From the NCBI GenBank assembly GCA_016191815.1, contig JACPVI010000063.1, positions 41,833 through 105,832 of the forward strand: a DNA stretch of 64,000 nt, in the 5' to 3' direction. Below, one piece after another: positions 46,506 to 54,299 of the stretch; the stretch's first letter is position 1; every line of letters begins with the position of its first letter. The notes under the pieces are model-generated. The model saw only the letters and a list, made by a program, of their open reading frames with translations. It was not told the origin of the DNA and did no database searches. Both the position numbers and the translations under genes were made by a program. This DNA comes from Myxococcales bacterium (GTDB taxonomy: Bacteria > Myxococcota > Myxococcia > Myxococcales > Myxococcaceae).

Positions 46506-47383
46506 GACGCGTCTACGTTGCACATCCATTCTCGGGAGATACCGCCCGCAACGTCGAGAGCGTTCGCGGCATTTGCCGGCGCCTCGCTCGCGAGGGTATC
46601 GCTCCCGTCGCTCCGCACCTCTACCTGCCGGCGTTCGTGGACGAGGCCAGCGAGCGAGACCTCGCGCTCCGCATCTGCGAGGCGCTGGTCGCAGCCTGCG
46701 ACGAGGTGCGGGTCTACGGCGAGCAGGTCACCCCCGGGATGGACCGCGAGCTGCGCCTGGCCCGAGCCCTCGACATCCCGGTCGTCCGCGACGACGCCGC
46801 GCCCGCCACGCCGCCGAGGGCGCTCGCCTTCCTCGATGTCGAAACCACGGGGCTCGACCCAGAGGTCCATGCGCTGGTCGAGGTGGCCGCCATTCGCGTC
46901 GACGCCCGGACCCTGGCGGTGCTCGACCGCATCGAGGCCCGCGTCATCCCGCCCACCGACGCACCAGTCACGGCCGAGGCGGCACGGCTCAACGGGTACA
47001 GCCCCGAGGCGTGGGCCGATGCCTCTCCGCCCGCGGAGGTTCTGCCCCGCCTCGCTCGGGTGCTCGGCGGCTCCACGCTCGCCGGACACAACGTGGCGTT
47101 CGACTGGGCGTTCGTCCGCGCAGCCTGTCGCCGCGCTGGGTTGCCTCCGCCGGCGGTCGACTACCACATGGTCGACACCGTCTCGCTCGCCTGGCCGCTG
47201 TTCCAGCGGGGCGAGGTCGCGTCGCTCTCGCTGCGAGACCTTTGCCCGCGCTTCGGCGTCCCGAACGATGGCGCCCACCGCGCAGCCGCCGACGTTGAGC
47301 GATGCCTGCGAGTCTACGCCGGGCTCATGGAGGTCTGGCGCTCGGCCCTTTCCCGCGCCGCACGTCTGGGAGGTCAGGCATGA
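46502..47383 (+). CDS. DUF4406-like + DnaQ-type 3'-5' exonuclease fusion
   Basis: 293 residues. Residues 1-100 (MRRVYVAHPFSGDTARNVESV, then DEVRVYGEQVTPGMDREL) match DUF4406/nucleoside 2-deoxyribosyltransferase-like proteins. From about 107 it is a DEDDh exonuclease: AFLDVETTGLDP (Exo I), LAGHNVAFDWAF (Exo II) and HRAAADVERC (Exo III). Either domain alone is common in phages; the fusion is unusual and could link nucleotide salvage with DNA degradation. Overlaps both neighbours by 4 nt. Confidence 0.83.
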   Translation: MRRVYVAHPFSGDTARNVESVRGICRRLAREGIAPVAPHLYLPAFVDEASERDLALRICEALVAACDEVRVYGEQVTPGMDRELRLARALDIPVVRDDAAPATPPRALAFLDVETTGLDPEVHALVEVAAIRVDARTLAVLDRIEARVIPPTDAPVTAEAARLNGYSPEAWADASPPAEVLPRLARVLGGSTLAGHNVAFDWAFVRAACRRAGLPPPAVDYHMVDTVSLAWPLFQRGEVASLSLRDLCPRFGVPNDGAHRAAADVERCLRVYAGLMEVWRSALSRAARLGGQA

Positions 47384-48555
47384 GTTCGGAGCGCCCCTAC
47401 CTGTCGTTCTCCCGCTTGTCGCGCTTCGAGGACTGCCCGAAGTCCTACGAGCTGCACTACCTCGTGCGCGAGGCGGCCGAGGAGTCGGACCCACTGCGCT
47501 TCGGCTCGCTCCTCCACGGCGTCCTCGAGGATGTCTACCGGCGTGCGAAAGGGAGCGCTGGCGAATTCCGCCTGACCGAGGCGCTCGTCACCGAGGTCTT
47601 CACTCGCGAGTGGCCGAAGTCCGGCCTCATCGGCCAGGAGCACTTCACCGACGGACTCCGCATCCTTCACGACTACGCGCGCCAGCACGCGCTGGTTGAT
47701 GGCTCCGCGGTTCTCGGCATCGAGCAGGAGTTCCGTCTTCGCATCGGCGACCGCGAGGTCCGCGGCTTCATCGACCGCGTCGACCGCCTGAGCGACGAGG
47801 CCATCGAGGTTGTCGACTACAAGACCAACCGGGTCATCTTCACGCGCGAGGAGGTCGACTCGAGCCTGCAGCTCTCCATCTACCACATGGCCGCGCGGGA
47901 GCTGTTCCCGTGGGCCAAGGAGATCAGGCTCACCTTCTACCTGCTGCGCCACGGCATCCGGCTCGTCACCAAGCGCAGCGACGAAGAGACGGCGCTCGCT
48001 CGCGAGTACATCCTGGCGCTGGCTCGCCAGATGGATGAGGCGAAGGCCTTCCCGCCCCGACTGGGGCCCCACTGCCCGAGCTGCGACCACCGCGGGAGCT
48101 GCCCCGCGTACCACCGTGCGCTCCTCGGCCGGTTCGAGGTCGTTGCGAGCGATCCCACGGACCTCGACGCAGTCGCCCGCGAGCGCGAGCGAGTCGCCCG
48201 GCTGGCGAAGATTCTCTACGCCCGCAAGGATGAGCTCGAGCGGATTCTCAAGGCGCGCCTCAAGGACGTCGACATCCTCGAGCTGGCGGGCGTGGCGTAC
48301 TCCTTCACGAACACCACGCAGGTCGACTACCCGCGCGCCCCCACCGTCGCTGCCATCGCGGAGTTCGCTGGGCAGAGCCAAGAAGAGGTCGAGCGCCAAA
48401 TTCTGGTCGTCGACAAGAAGCGCGTGGACGACCTGGTGCGGGCCCTCGGGAAGCAAGCCGAGCCCGCGAAGGTCCGGCTGCTCAAGGCGCGGCTCGACCA
48501 TGTTGCCGAGAAGGCCTACGTGCCGCGCTTCAACGCGAGGGAGGTGCGCCGATGA
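47380..48555 (+). CDS. PD-(D/E)xK nuclease, RecB/Cas4-like
   Basis: 391 residues. YLSFSRLSRFEDCPKSYEL is the RecB-family opening with the first Cys; GSLLHGVLEDVY supplies the His, GFIDRVDRL the Asp and VVDYKTN the E/D-x-K, and CPSCDHRGSCPAYH near 230 gives the three C-terminal cysteines of an iron-sulfur cluster, as in AddB/Cas4-like nucleases. The last 110 residues form an extra helical domain. A phage recombination exonuclease is likely, working beside the RuvC-like resolvase that follows (ATGA overlap). Confidence 0.88.
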   Translation: MSSERPYLSFSRLSRFEDCPKSYELHYLVREAAEESDPLRFGSLLHGVLEDVYRRAKGSAGEFRLTEALVTEVFTREWPKSGLIGQEHFTDGLRILHDYARQHALVDGSAVLGIEQEFRLRIGDREVRGFIDRVDRLSDEAIEVVDYKTNRVIFTREEVDSSLQLSIYHMAARELFPWAKEIRLTFYLLRHGIRLVTKRSDEETALAREYILALARQMDEAKAFPPRLGPHCPSCDHRGSCPAYHRALLGRFEVVASDPTDLDAVARERERVARLAKILYARKDELERILKARLKDVDILELAGVAYSFTNTTQVDYPRAPTVAAIAEFAGQSQEEVERQILVVDKKRVDDLVRALGKQAEPAKVRLLKARLDHVAEKAYVPRFNAREVRR

Positions 48556-49070
48556 TTCTCCTCGGCGTGGACCCCGGCCTCGCAGCGCTCGGCTACGGCG
48601 TCATCGCCGTCGAGGGCAAGCGCATGACGGCGCGGACGCACGGCGTCCTACGCACCCGGCGCCAGCGAGGTCTCGCCATCGGACGGGACCTCACCATCCG
48701 CGTTGGCGAGCTCGCCCACGCCTTCGAGGCTCTCATCGGCGAGCACCGGCCCGACGCGGCGTCCATCGAGGAGTTCCGCTTCTACGGCAAGGCGGTCACC
48801 TCGTCGCTCCAGATCGCCAACGTCGTCGGGATGCTCCGCGAGGCCCTGCGCGCCCGCGGCATCCCGGTGGCCGAGTACTCGGCGCAGGACATCAAGCGCT
48901 CGGTGACGGGCTATCCGAACGCCGAGAAGGCGCAGATCCAGAAGATGGTGAAGCTCCACCTCGGCATGGCGGAGCTGCCGAAGCCGGAGCACGCGGCCGA
49001 CGCGCTCGCCGCCGCCATCACCCACGCCTGCCGGCTGCCCTTGTTGCGCGCGACTGGAGGTGCCCGTTGA
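48552..49070 (+). CDS. ruvC: RuvC-like Holliday junction resolvase
   Basis: 172 residues. ILLGVDPGLAALGYGVI has the first catalytic Asp, SIEEFRFYGK the Glu, and EHAADALAAAI the final acidic residues of RuvC; length is normal. It cleaves four-way junctions during phage replication or before packaging. Its stop overlaps the TTG start of the next gene. Confidence 0.9.
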   Translation: MILLGVDPGLAALGYGVIAVEGKRMTARTHGVLRTRRQRGLAIGRDLTIRVGELAHAFEALIGEHRPDAASIEEFRFYGKAVTSSLQIANVVGMLREALRARGIPVAEYSAQDIKRSVTGYPNAEKAQIQKMVKLHLGMAELPKPEHAADALAAAITHACRLPLLRATGGAR

Positions 49071-49282
49071 ACGACACGCGACCCACTCCCCTGGACGAGC
49101 TGCCGCTCGGTGAGCTGAAGGCCCGCCACCGCGAGCAACACCTTTGCCTCAAGTGCGACCACCACCTCGTCTGCGGCATGGCGAAGGCGCTCGACCCGAA
49201 CCTGCTCGTGACGATCGCGCACTGCCTGGCGTTCGAGCCGGCCGAGAAGGAGAACGCCGATGACGCGACGCAGGTCAGGTAA
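49067..49282 (+). CDS. Small zinc-binding-like phage protein
   Basis: 71 residues from TTG 49067 (GGAGG 7 nt upstream, overlapping the ruvC stop). CLKCDHHLVCGM then AHCLAF gives a C-x2-C-x6-C...C pattern, plausible for zinc or an iron-sulfur cluster. Unknown function; overlaps the next gene by 23 nt. Confidence 0.6.
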   Translation: MNDTRPTPLDELPLGELKARHREQHLCLKCDHHLVCGMAKALDPNLLVTIAHCLAFEPAEKENADDATQVR

Positions 49283-49490
49283 GCGCCCAGTCACCGGCGG
49301 CATGCGGGTCCGCGCCTACGAGGTCCTGAGCCGGGCCGTCGATGAGGGCGTCGCGTACGGGTGGCGGCGTGCCCACAAGCACACCGACGCGCCGGGCGAG
49401 GACGCCATCAAGGACCAGGTCACCCAGGCGGTGCTGAGCGAGGTCTGCGAGTACTTCGACTTCGCCGACGAGTCGGACCCGGCGCCGTGA
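49260..49490 (+). CDS. Small phage protein
   Basis: 76 residues. A basic N-terminus (MTRRRSGKRP) then a helical segment (VLSRAVDEGVAYGWRRAHKH, IKDQVTQAVLSEVCEYFDF) with acidic end. Conserved-looking but not recognised; same operon as neighbours. Confidence 0.6.
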   Translation: MTRRRSGKRPVTGGMRVRAYEVLSRAVDEGVAYGWRRAHKHTDAPGEDAIKDQVTQAVLSEVCEYFDFADESDPAP

Positions 49491-49497
49491 GGAGAGC

Positions 49498-49692
49498 ATG
49501 AAGACCACGACGGCACGGCTTCGCTGGAAGCTGAACAGAGTCGGCATCGAGCTTCTCGATGCGTCGCGCGTGCGCCTTCGGTGCCGGGCGTGCGGCGAGC
49601 GGTGGAGCCCGCAGATCCAACCCGGCGGACGTTTGCCGCGTCGCTACTGGCAGTGCCCGCACGGCTGCAACGAGACGCCATCCCCGCATTGA
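49498..49692 (+). CDS. Small zinc-ribbon protein
   Basis: 64 residues, ATG 49498 after a GGAGAG site. LRCRACGERWSP and WQCPHGCN form a two-knuckle C-x2-C...C-x3-C zinc ribbon. Last gene before the terminase promoter; unknown partner, possibly nucleic-acid binding. Confidence 0.65.
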   Translation: MKTTTARLRWKLNRVGIELLDASRVRLRCRACGERWSPQIQPGGRLPRRYWQCPHGCNETPSPH

Positions 49693-49717
49693 CGTGAATA
49701 TGGAGCTTCCATATACT
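49689..49717 (+). promoter_or_regulatory. Near-consensus sigma70 promoter of terminase gene
   Basis: TTGACG (49689-49694), exactly 17 nt, then TATACT (49712-49717). The expected start point (about 49724) coincides with the ATG at 49725, so the transcript would be leaderless or nearly so. Confidence 0.7.
49699..49713. promoter_or_regulatory. Operator-like palindrome inside the terminase promoter
   Basis: TATGGA-GCT-TCCATA lies between the -35 and -10 boxes. A near copy, ATGGA-ACT-TCCAT, sits at 51532-51544 in front of the integrase, pointing to a shared regulator. Confidence 0.65.
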
Positions 49718-49724
49718 CAGAGGC

Positions 49725-50321
49725 ATGGACGGCGATGCGGACAAGAAGCCCAGGCGCGGGCGCCCTCGCCGCGGCGACAAGCCGCCCATCCCCTGGGACG
49801 ACATCGAGAAGGCCTATGTCTGCGGGGAAGTCGTGCGCCAACTCGACGACGGCACGTTCGAGCGCAGCTACCCATCCATCCGCGACCTGGCTCAAAAGTT
49901 CAGCGTTCACCGCTCGCTCGTGGGCTACCACTCGCGGCGCCATAACTGGCCGAAACAACGGCGAGATTACCAGGACCAGGTCAAGGTCGAGCTGCGCCGG
50001 GTGCAGGCCAAGGCGCGCGCCCTCTCGACAGAGGACGGCCTCGCGATTTTGGACGCCTACCTGGCGAAGTTCCGCGAGGCGGTGGAGACGGGCCACGTGC
50101 GCGTCGACTCCATCGCGGACTTCAACACCGCCATGCGGCTGCGCGAGTTCCTGCTCGGCGGCGCCGACAGCCGCCAGGAGATCCAGGGCTCGCTCACGCT
50201 CCAGGAGATGCAGGACCGTCACCGCCGGCTACGCGAGGCGCTGGCGACGGTGGACGCGGAGCTCGCGGGCGTGGTGCCCGGCAACGGCGCGGCGGAGGGC
50301 GGCGATGCGCCTCTTCAGTAG
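49725..50321 (+). CDS. Small terminase subunit-like HTH protein
   Basis: 198 residues. A basic Arg/Lys/Gly start is followed by a homeodomain-like HTH (YPSIRDLAQKFSVHRSLVGYHSRRHNWPKQR, about 45-78) and a long helical oligomerisation region (VKVELRRVQAKARAL to EMQDRHRRLREALATVDAEL), the plan of small terminase subunits that recognise pac sites. The large subunit is encoded 2 kb downstream, separated by inserted genes. It is preceded by its own strong, apparently repressible promoter and lacks a normal ribosome site. Confidence 0.7.
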   Translation: MDGDADKKPRRGRPRRGDKPPIPWDDIEKAYVCGEVVRQLDDGTFERSYPSIRDLAQKFSVHRSLVGYHSRRHNWPKQRRDYQDQVKVELRRVQAKARALSTEDGLAILDAYLAKFREAVETGHVRVDSIADFNTAMRLREFLLGGADSRQEIQGSLTLQEMQDRHRRLREALATVDAELAGVVPGNGAAEGGDAPLQ

Positions 50322-50897
50322 GCCCGGCGAACCGCCGGTACTGTCCAAAAGTGGCGGCTCGGTGCCCGACGCCGACGACGTGTCGCGGACTTGCGCGTGC
50401 ACGTGGCGCGCCGAGCACGGAAACGAGCCGCCGCTTTCCGCGACTGGCTGCCACGCGGGCGCCGCCCAGAGCAAGAGGTCGCCGGCGAGCTGCGCGGGGG
50501 GGAGCGCGGCCGACCAGCGACCAGACCCTTGCTGCGAGGTCCAAGCCAACCCTACCGCACCCGAGCGGGCCGCACGAGGGTTCGCCGTGGCGCCACGGGC
50601 GCGCGCGGCCGTCGTGCACCAGCCCATGGCTGGGCCGGCGCGGCCCTCGCGCACGTGGGCCAACGTCGCGCGCGTGGCGGCCAACCCGGGCGCGGTCGCC
50701 GGGCGCGTCGTGCTGAGGGGGGCCGGCCCAAACGCCCAATCTTCAGCCGCCGCCGGGCCGTGCCTACCAGCGCGTCGCACCCCGGCCGGATTTGACGAGG
50801 TGCCGCTTTGAAACGGGAAGAGGCAATGCGAACCGGGAACGGAAAGGGCGCGGAAGCCGGGGGCCTCGGCCGGGGAATTGGACTCGGCGCCGGGCCC
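50322..50897. other. 576-bp gap between terminase and integrase genes
   Basis: Several frames are open because of very high GC, but none reads as a protein (Arg/Pro/Ala-rich). No promoter or clear hairpin recognised. Because it adjoins the 3' end of the integrase it is the likely place for a phage attachment site, but no repeat proves it. Confidence 0.4.
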
Positions 50898-51512
50898 TCA
50901 GCTCATGAGCCCGCGCACGGCGCGGAGCAGATCCTCGTCCGAGGGCACGGCGTAGATGGTGGTCGTCTGGATGTTCTTGTGCCTGGCCTGTCGCTGGACG
51001 ACACGGATGTCCTTGGTCTGCCGGTAGAGATTCGTGCAGCTCGAGTGGCGCATGCTGTGGAAGGTGTACAGGCGGTCGAACCCGGCGCGCTGCTGCCAGA
51101 GGCGGAAGGCCTCGCGGAGCATCCGCGTCGAGAGACGGCGGTGGTTGCGGCTGACGAAGAGCGGGGCGTCGGGCGCGAGGCTCTCGCCGCGCCTGGCCTT
51201 CCACCGGAGGTACTTCTCGATCTTGTAGAAGGTGCCGTCGGGCAAGAACACTTCCTGGGGAGCGGGGTCGTCGCTGGCGCGCTTGAAGACGCGCAGCGTG
51301 ACCCGCCGGCGGACCTTCTTGCCGTCCGGCGAGACGTCGCCCACGTCCAGGGCCACGAGCTCGGACTCGCGCAGGGCCGTGCCGAGCGCGAGGCTGAAGA
51401 TGACGCAATCGCGGAAGCCGTCCCGGTGTTCGCCCGTGACCTTCAAGAGTCGGGCCTGTTCGACATCCCCGAGGGTCCTCGGTGGCTTCTTGGTTCTCTC
51501 GGCGTAGCTCAT
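50898..51512 (-). CDS. int: Minimal tyrosine recombinase/integrase (catalytic domain only)
   Basis: 204 residues from ATG 51512 with AGGAGG upstream. All catalytic residues are present: Arg in [11 protein letters not shown], Lys in [15 protein letters not shown] (His-x2-Arg), RHKNIQTT (His) and TIY (Tyr nucleophile). The normal N-terminal SAM-like core-binding and arm-binding domains are missing (usual length 300-400), as in some XerC-like or mobile-cassette recombinases. It sits on the minus strand between the terminase subunit genes, divergent from the HNH gene, with an operator-like palindrome in between. Confidence 0.85.
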   Translation of the reverse strand: MSYAERTKKPPRTLGDVEQARLLKVTGEHRDGFRDCVIFSLALGTALRESELVALDVGDVSPDGKKVRRRVTLRVFKRASDDPAPQEVFLPDGTFYKIEKYLRWKARRGESLAPDAPLFVSRNHRRLSTRMLREAFRLWQQRAGFDRLYTFHSMRHSSCTNLYRQTKDIRVVQRQARHKNIQTTTIYAVPSDEDLLRAVRGLMS

Positions 51513-51531
51513 GTGGCGCTGCCTCCTGTGA

Positions 51532-51544
51532 ATGGAACTTCCAT
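51532..51544. promoter_or_regulatory. Operator-like palindrome between int and HNH genes
   Basis: ATGGA-ACT-TCCAT, flanked by TGA and ATC, matches the palindrome within the terminase promoter (49699-49713) at 5-bp arms. It lies 20 nt upstream of int and 8 nt upstream of the HNH ATG. Confidence 0.55.
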
Positions 51545-51551
51545 ATCCACC

Positions 51552-52295
51552 ATGTTGGGCAAAGCGGCACCTGAAAGCAAGGTCCGCCAGACGATGCCCG
51601 CGATGACGAGGCGCTGGTCCGCCCGCTGCGATGCCTGTCGAGAATGTGGGACGACGAGCTCTTCGCACTACGCGACTGGCCTCTGCCGACGCTGCTACGA
51701 AATTCGAAGGCGGGCCGGAACCCTTGACGGGAAGGACAGTGCGCCGCCGAAGCGCTGGTGCATCTACTGCGACGCCTGTCAGGGTTGCGGCACCATTGAG
51801 GTGATCCACGAAGCGGACGGACTATGCGTGCGGTGCTACGAGGATTCGCCCGCGCGCGCAGCGACCTACCAGCGGTATCGCCGGACAGAGGGGCGTCGCC
51901 GCAGTCGCAAGGCATGGCTTGAACGGAATCAGGAGACCGCCGCACGAGATTCGCGTTGGCGGACACGTCTCCGCCGCGGAGCGGCCTATGGAGTCGTCGA
52001 CGAGTTCACGCCCGACGTCGAGGAGATCGTCTTCGATGAGTTCGGTCGGCGGTGCGCCCTCTGCGGTGCGACCGATCGGCTCTGCCTTGATCATCACGAA
52101 CCCCTCCAGGACCGGCGGTCTCTGATCGACAACGCGGTCGTGCTGTGCCTGGCCTGCAACAGCGCCAAAGGCACCACCCGGCCAGGAGATTTCTACCGCT
52201 CGACGGTGCTCAAGTGCATCGAGGGCAAGCTCGCGTGGTGCAGAGCTCGGCGGCTGGCGCACGAGAGCGCAGACACGGCAGCGGAGGCCGCCTGA
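51552..52295 (+). CDS. HNH endonuclease with N-terminal zinc fingers
   Basis: 247 residues from ATG 51552 (ATG 51594 also possible). Two zinc-finger-like repeats ([10 protein letters not shown]...GLCRRCYE and [10 protein letters not shown]...GLCVRCYE) precede an HNH domain: [18 protein letters not shown], then [14 protein letters not shown], which has the metal-binding His and paired cysteines. HNH nucleases next to terminases assist packaging cleavage in many phages; the zinc fingers resemble homing endonucleases. Stop overlaps the large terminase ATG. Confidence 0.82.
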   Translation: MLGKAAPESKVRQTMPAMTRRWSARCDACRECGTTSSSHYATGLCRRCYEIRRRAGTLDGKDSAPPKRWCIYCDACQGCGTIEVIHEADGLCVRCYEDSPARAATYQRYRRTEGRRRSRKAWLERNQETAARDSRWRTRLRRGAAYGVVDEFTPDVEEIVFDEFGRRCALCGATDRLCLDHHEPLQDRRSLIDNAVVLCLACNSAKGTTRPGDFYRSTVLKCIEGKLAWCRARRLAHESADTAAEAA

Positions 52296-53725
52296 TGCTC
52301 GCCATCGTCAAGCGCACCGAGCAGGAGTTCGCCGACTGGGTCTCGACGGAGCTCGGCTTCATCACGACCATCGGCCGCTACCAGGATGAACCCATCAAGC
52401 TCGAGGCCTACCAACTCGAGGCCCTGGCGACGCCGGCGAGGTATCGCTGCATCGAGAAGGCGCGCCAGGTCGGGTTCAGCTGGCTGTTCTCCGCGGAGGC
52501 CATCGCACGCGCGCACCTGCGCGAGGCGCACACGTCGGTCTTCGTCAGTTACGCTCTGTCCGACTCCAAAGAGAAGATCGCGTATTGCGAGCAGCTTCAC
52601 GAGGAGTTGCCGCTCGCCTACCAGAAAAAGCGGGTCGTCGACTCGAAGCTCGAGATCGCCTTCCAGTCCAACGGCGCGGCCAAGCGGATCTCCAGGATTA
52701 TCAGCAGTCCCTCGAAGGCGCCGCGCGGGAAAAAGGGAGACATTCTCCTCGATGAATTGGCGCACTACCCCTTCGACAGGGAGGTGTACCAAGGTTCGAC
52801 CGCGCTGATTCTTCGCGCCGGCGGACAGCTCACCGTCTGCTCATCGCCCCTCGGAAGGCGGGGTGCGTTTTGGGAGATTGCGCGGCAAGAAGTGCGACCT
52901 TACCCAGCCTACTGGCGGCAACGCGTGCCGTGGTTCTTGTGTTCGTTCTTCTGCACCGACGTCCGGCGCGCGGCGAAGGAAGCACCCGCGATGCCGACCG
53001 AGGAGCGTGTCGAACGCTTCGGCACCAAGGGCATCAAGGATCAGTTCGCCTCGCTCCTGCTTGAGGAGTTCCAGCAAGAATTCGAGGTCGTCTATTGCGA
53101 CGAGGCGCAGTCCTACTTTCCCTACGAACTCATCCTCCCCTGCACCGACGACGAGCTCGTGCTCGCGGAGGACTTCGCTTCGTTCGGTGAAGTGCGCGGG
53201 CGGCTCGTGGCCGGCTTCGATGTCGGTCGGAAGCGGGACCTGTCCGAGCTGGCCGTCTTCGAGGAGGTCGACGGCCGGAAGCTCTGCCGCATGCTTCGGA
53301 GCTACGACCGCGTGCCATTCGCGGCGCAGGAAGCGGACCTGCGCTCCATGCTCAACATGCTGCCGGTCGCGCGTCTGTCCATTGACCAGAGCGGTCTCGG
53401 GATGCACCTCGCGGAGAACCTGGGGCGCGAGTTCCCCCAGGTCGTGCCTGAGAACTTCACCAACGAGTCGAAGGAGATGTGGGCCGTGGACTTCAAGCTT
53501 CTGCTCCAGCGGCGCGATGTTGTGCTCCCACGCGACCGCGAGCTGGTCGCCCAGATTCACTCCATTCGCAAGCACGTCACGCCCTCCGGCCGAACGTCGT
53601 TTGATGCCGAGCGCGACTCGAGGGGTCACGCCGATCGTTTCTGGGCTGTGGCCTTGGCCTGCCGCAAGGAGCGGGGGCCGCAGCCGGGCGACGTGGTCGA
53701 GGTCGGCGTTCGGATCATCGGATAG
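52295..53725 (+). CDS. terL: Phage terminase large subunit
   Basis: 476 residues. Walker A-like KARQVGFSW (Lys55, the deviant form of terminases), [13 protein letters not shown], Walker [10 protein letters not shown] (Asp153-Glu154), coupling motif CSSPLGRRG and the RNase H-like nuclease acids in [25 protein letters not shown] and [10 protein letters not shown]. It pumps DNA into proheads and cuts the concatemer. Similar in plan to Mu gp28-like terminases. Confidence 0.88.
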   Translation: MLAIVKRTEQEFADWVSTELGFITTIGRYQDEPIKLEAYQLEALATPARYRCIEKARQVGFSWLFSAEAIARAHLREAHTSVFVSYALSDSKEKIAYCEQLHEELPLAYQKKRVVDSKLEIAFQSNGAAKRISRIISSPSKAPRGKKGDILLDELAHYPFDREVYQGSTALILRAGGQLTVCSSPLGRRGAFWEIARQEVRPYPAYWRQRVPWFLCSFFCTDVRRAAKEAPAMPTEERVERFGTKGIKDQFASLLLEEFQQEFEVVYCDEAQSYFPYELILPCTDDELVLAEDFASFGEVRGRLVAGFDVGRKRDLSELAVFEEVDGRKLCRMLRSYDRVPFAAQEADLRSMLNMLPVARLSIDQSGLGMHLAENLGREFPQVVPENFTNESKEMWAVDFKLLLQRRDVVLPRDRELVAQIHSIRKHVTPSGRTSFDAERDSRGHADRFWAVALACRKERGPQPGDVVEVGVRIIG

Positions 53726-53733
53726 GAGGCGAC

Positions 53734-54003
53734 GTGAACTTCCCGGTCAAGGTGCTGGAGATTCCCCGCGACGCGAAGCCGGAGGCGAAGGCCGTGCCCG
53801 GCAGCGACTTCGCGGTGTCCGCGGAGACGCTCGAGGACGCGCGCCGGGCGGCGTTCGCGCGGCTCGCCGCCGACGGCCGCTCCGTGCGGTCGCTGTCGTT
53901 CACGGCGGACGGCGGGCTCGCCGCGGTGGTGTTTCCGGCGGAGCCACCGGCGTCAACGCCGGCGCCCGCGCAGCCCGCCAAGCGGCGGAGAGGAGGACGC
54001 TGA
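53734..54003 (+). CDS. Small phage protein
   Basis: 89 residues from GTG 53734 (GGAGG upstream). One compact domain (FPVKVLEIPRDAKPEAK, FAVSAETLEDARRAAFARLAADG, SLSFTADGGLAAVVFP) and a Pro/Ala then Lys/Arg tail. Between terminase and portal, so perhaps a head-module accessory. Family not recognised. Confidence 0.6.
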   Translation: MNFPVKVLEIPRDAKPEAKAVPGSDFAVSAETLEDARRAAFARLAADGRSVRSLSFTADGGLAAVVFPAEPPASTPAPAQPAKRRRGGR

Positions 54004-54299
54004 TGGCACGCCCGGAGAAGGTGCGGCTCGAGGTCAAGCAGACGGCCGAGGCCGGCCGCGCGGAGAACGTGTTCAGGTTCTCGCACAAGCACGTCCAGGT
54101 CCACGGCACGTTCGTCGCGACGGTGCAGGTCGAGGCGACCATCGACGGCAGCGACTACTTCTCCGTCGGCGGCCCGCAGAGCGCGCCGGGTGTCGTGCCC
54201 GTGCCGGAGACCGTGGAGTTCGTGCGGGTGCGGACGGCGGCCTACACGTCCGGCGAGCCGAAGGCCGTGCTCGCCGGCTTCGATGAGCGGGCTGTGTGA
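54003..54299 (+). CDS. Small phage protein
   Basis: 98 residues, ATG 54003 overlapping the previous stop. All-beta appearance (VRLEVKQTAEAGRAENVFRFSHKHVQVHGTFVATVQVEATIDGSDYFSV, PETVEFVRVRTAAYTSGEPKAVLAGFD), like phage head-decoration or stopper proteins with an Ig-like fold. No exact family. Confidence 0.6.
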   Translation: MARPEKVRLEVKQTAEAGRAENVFRFSHKHVQVHGTFVATVQVEATIDGSDYFSVGGPQSAPGVVPVPETVEFVRVRTAAYTSGEPKAVLAGFDERAV

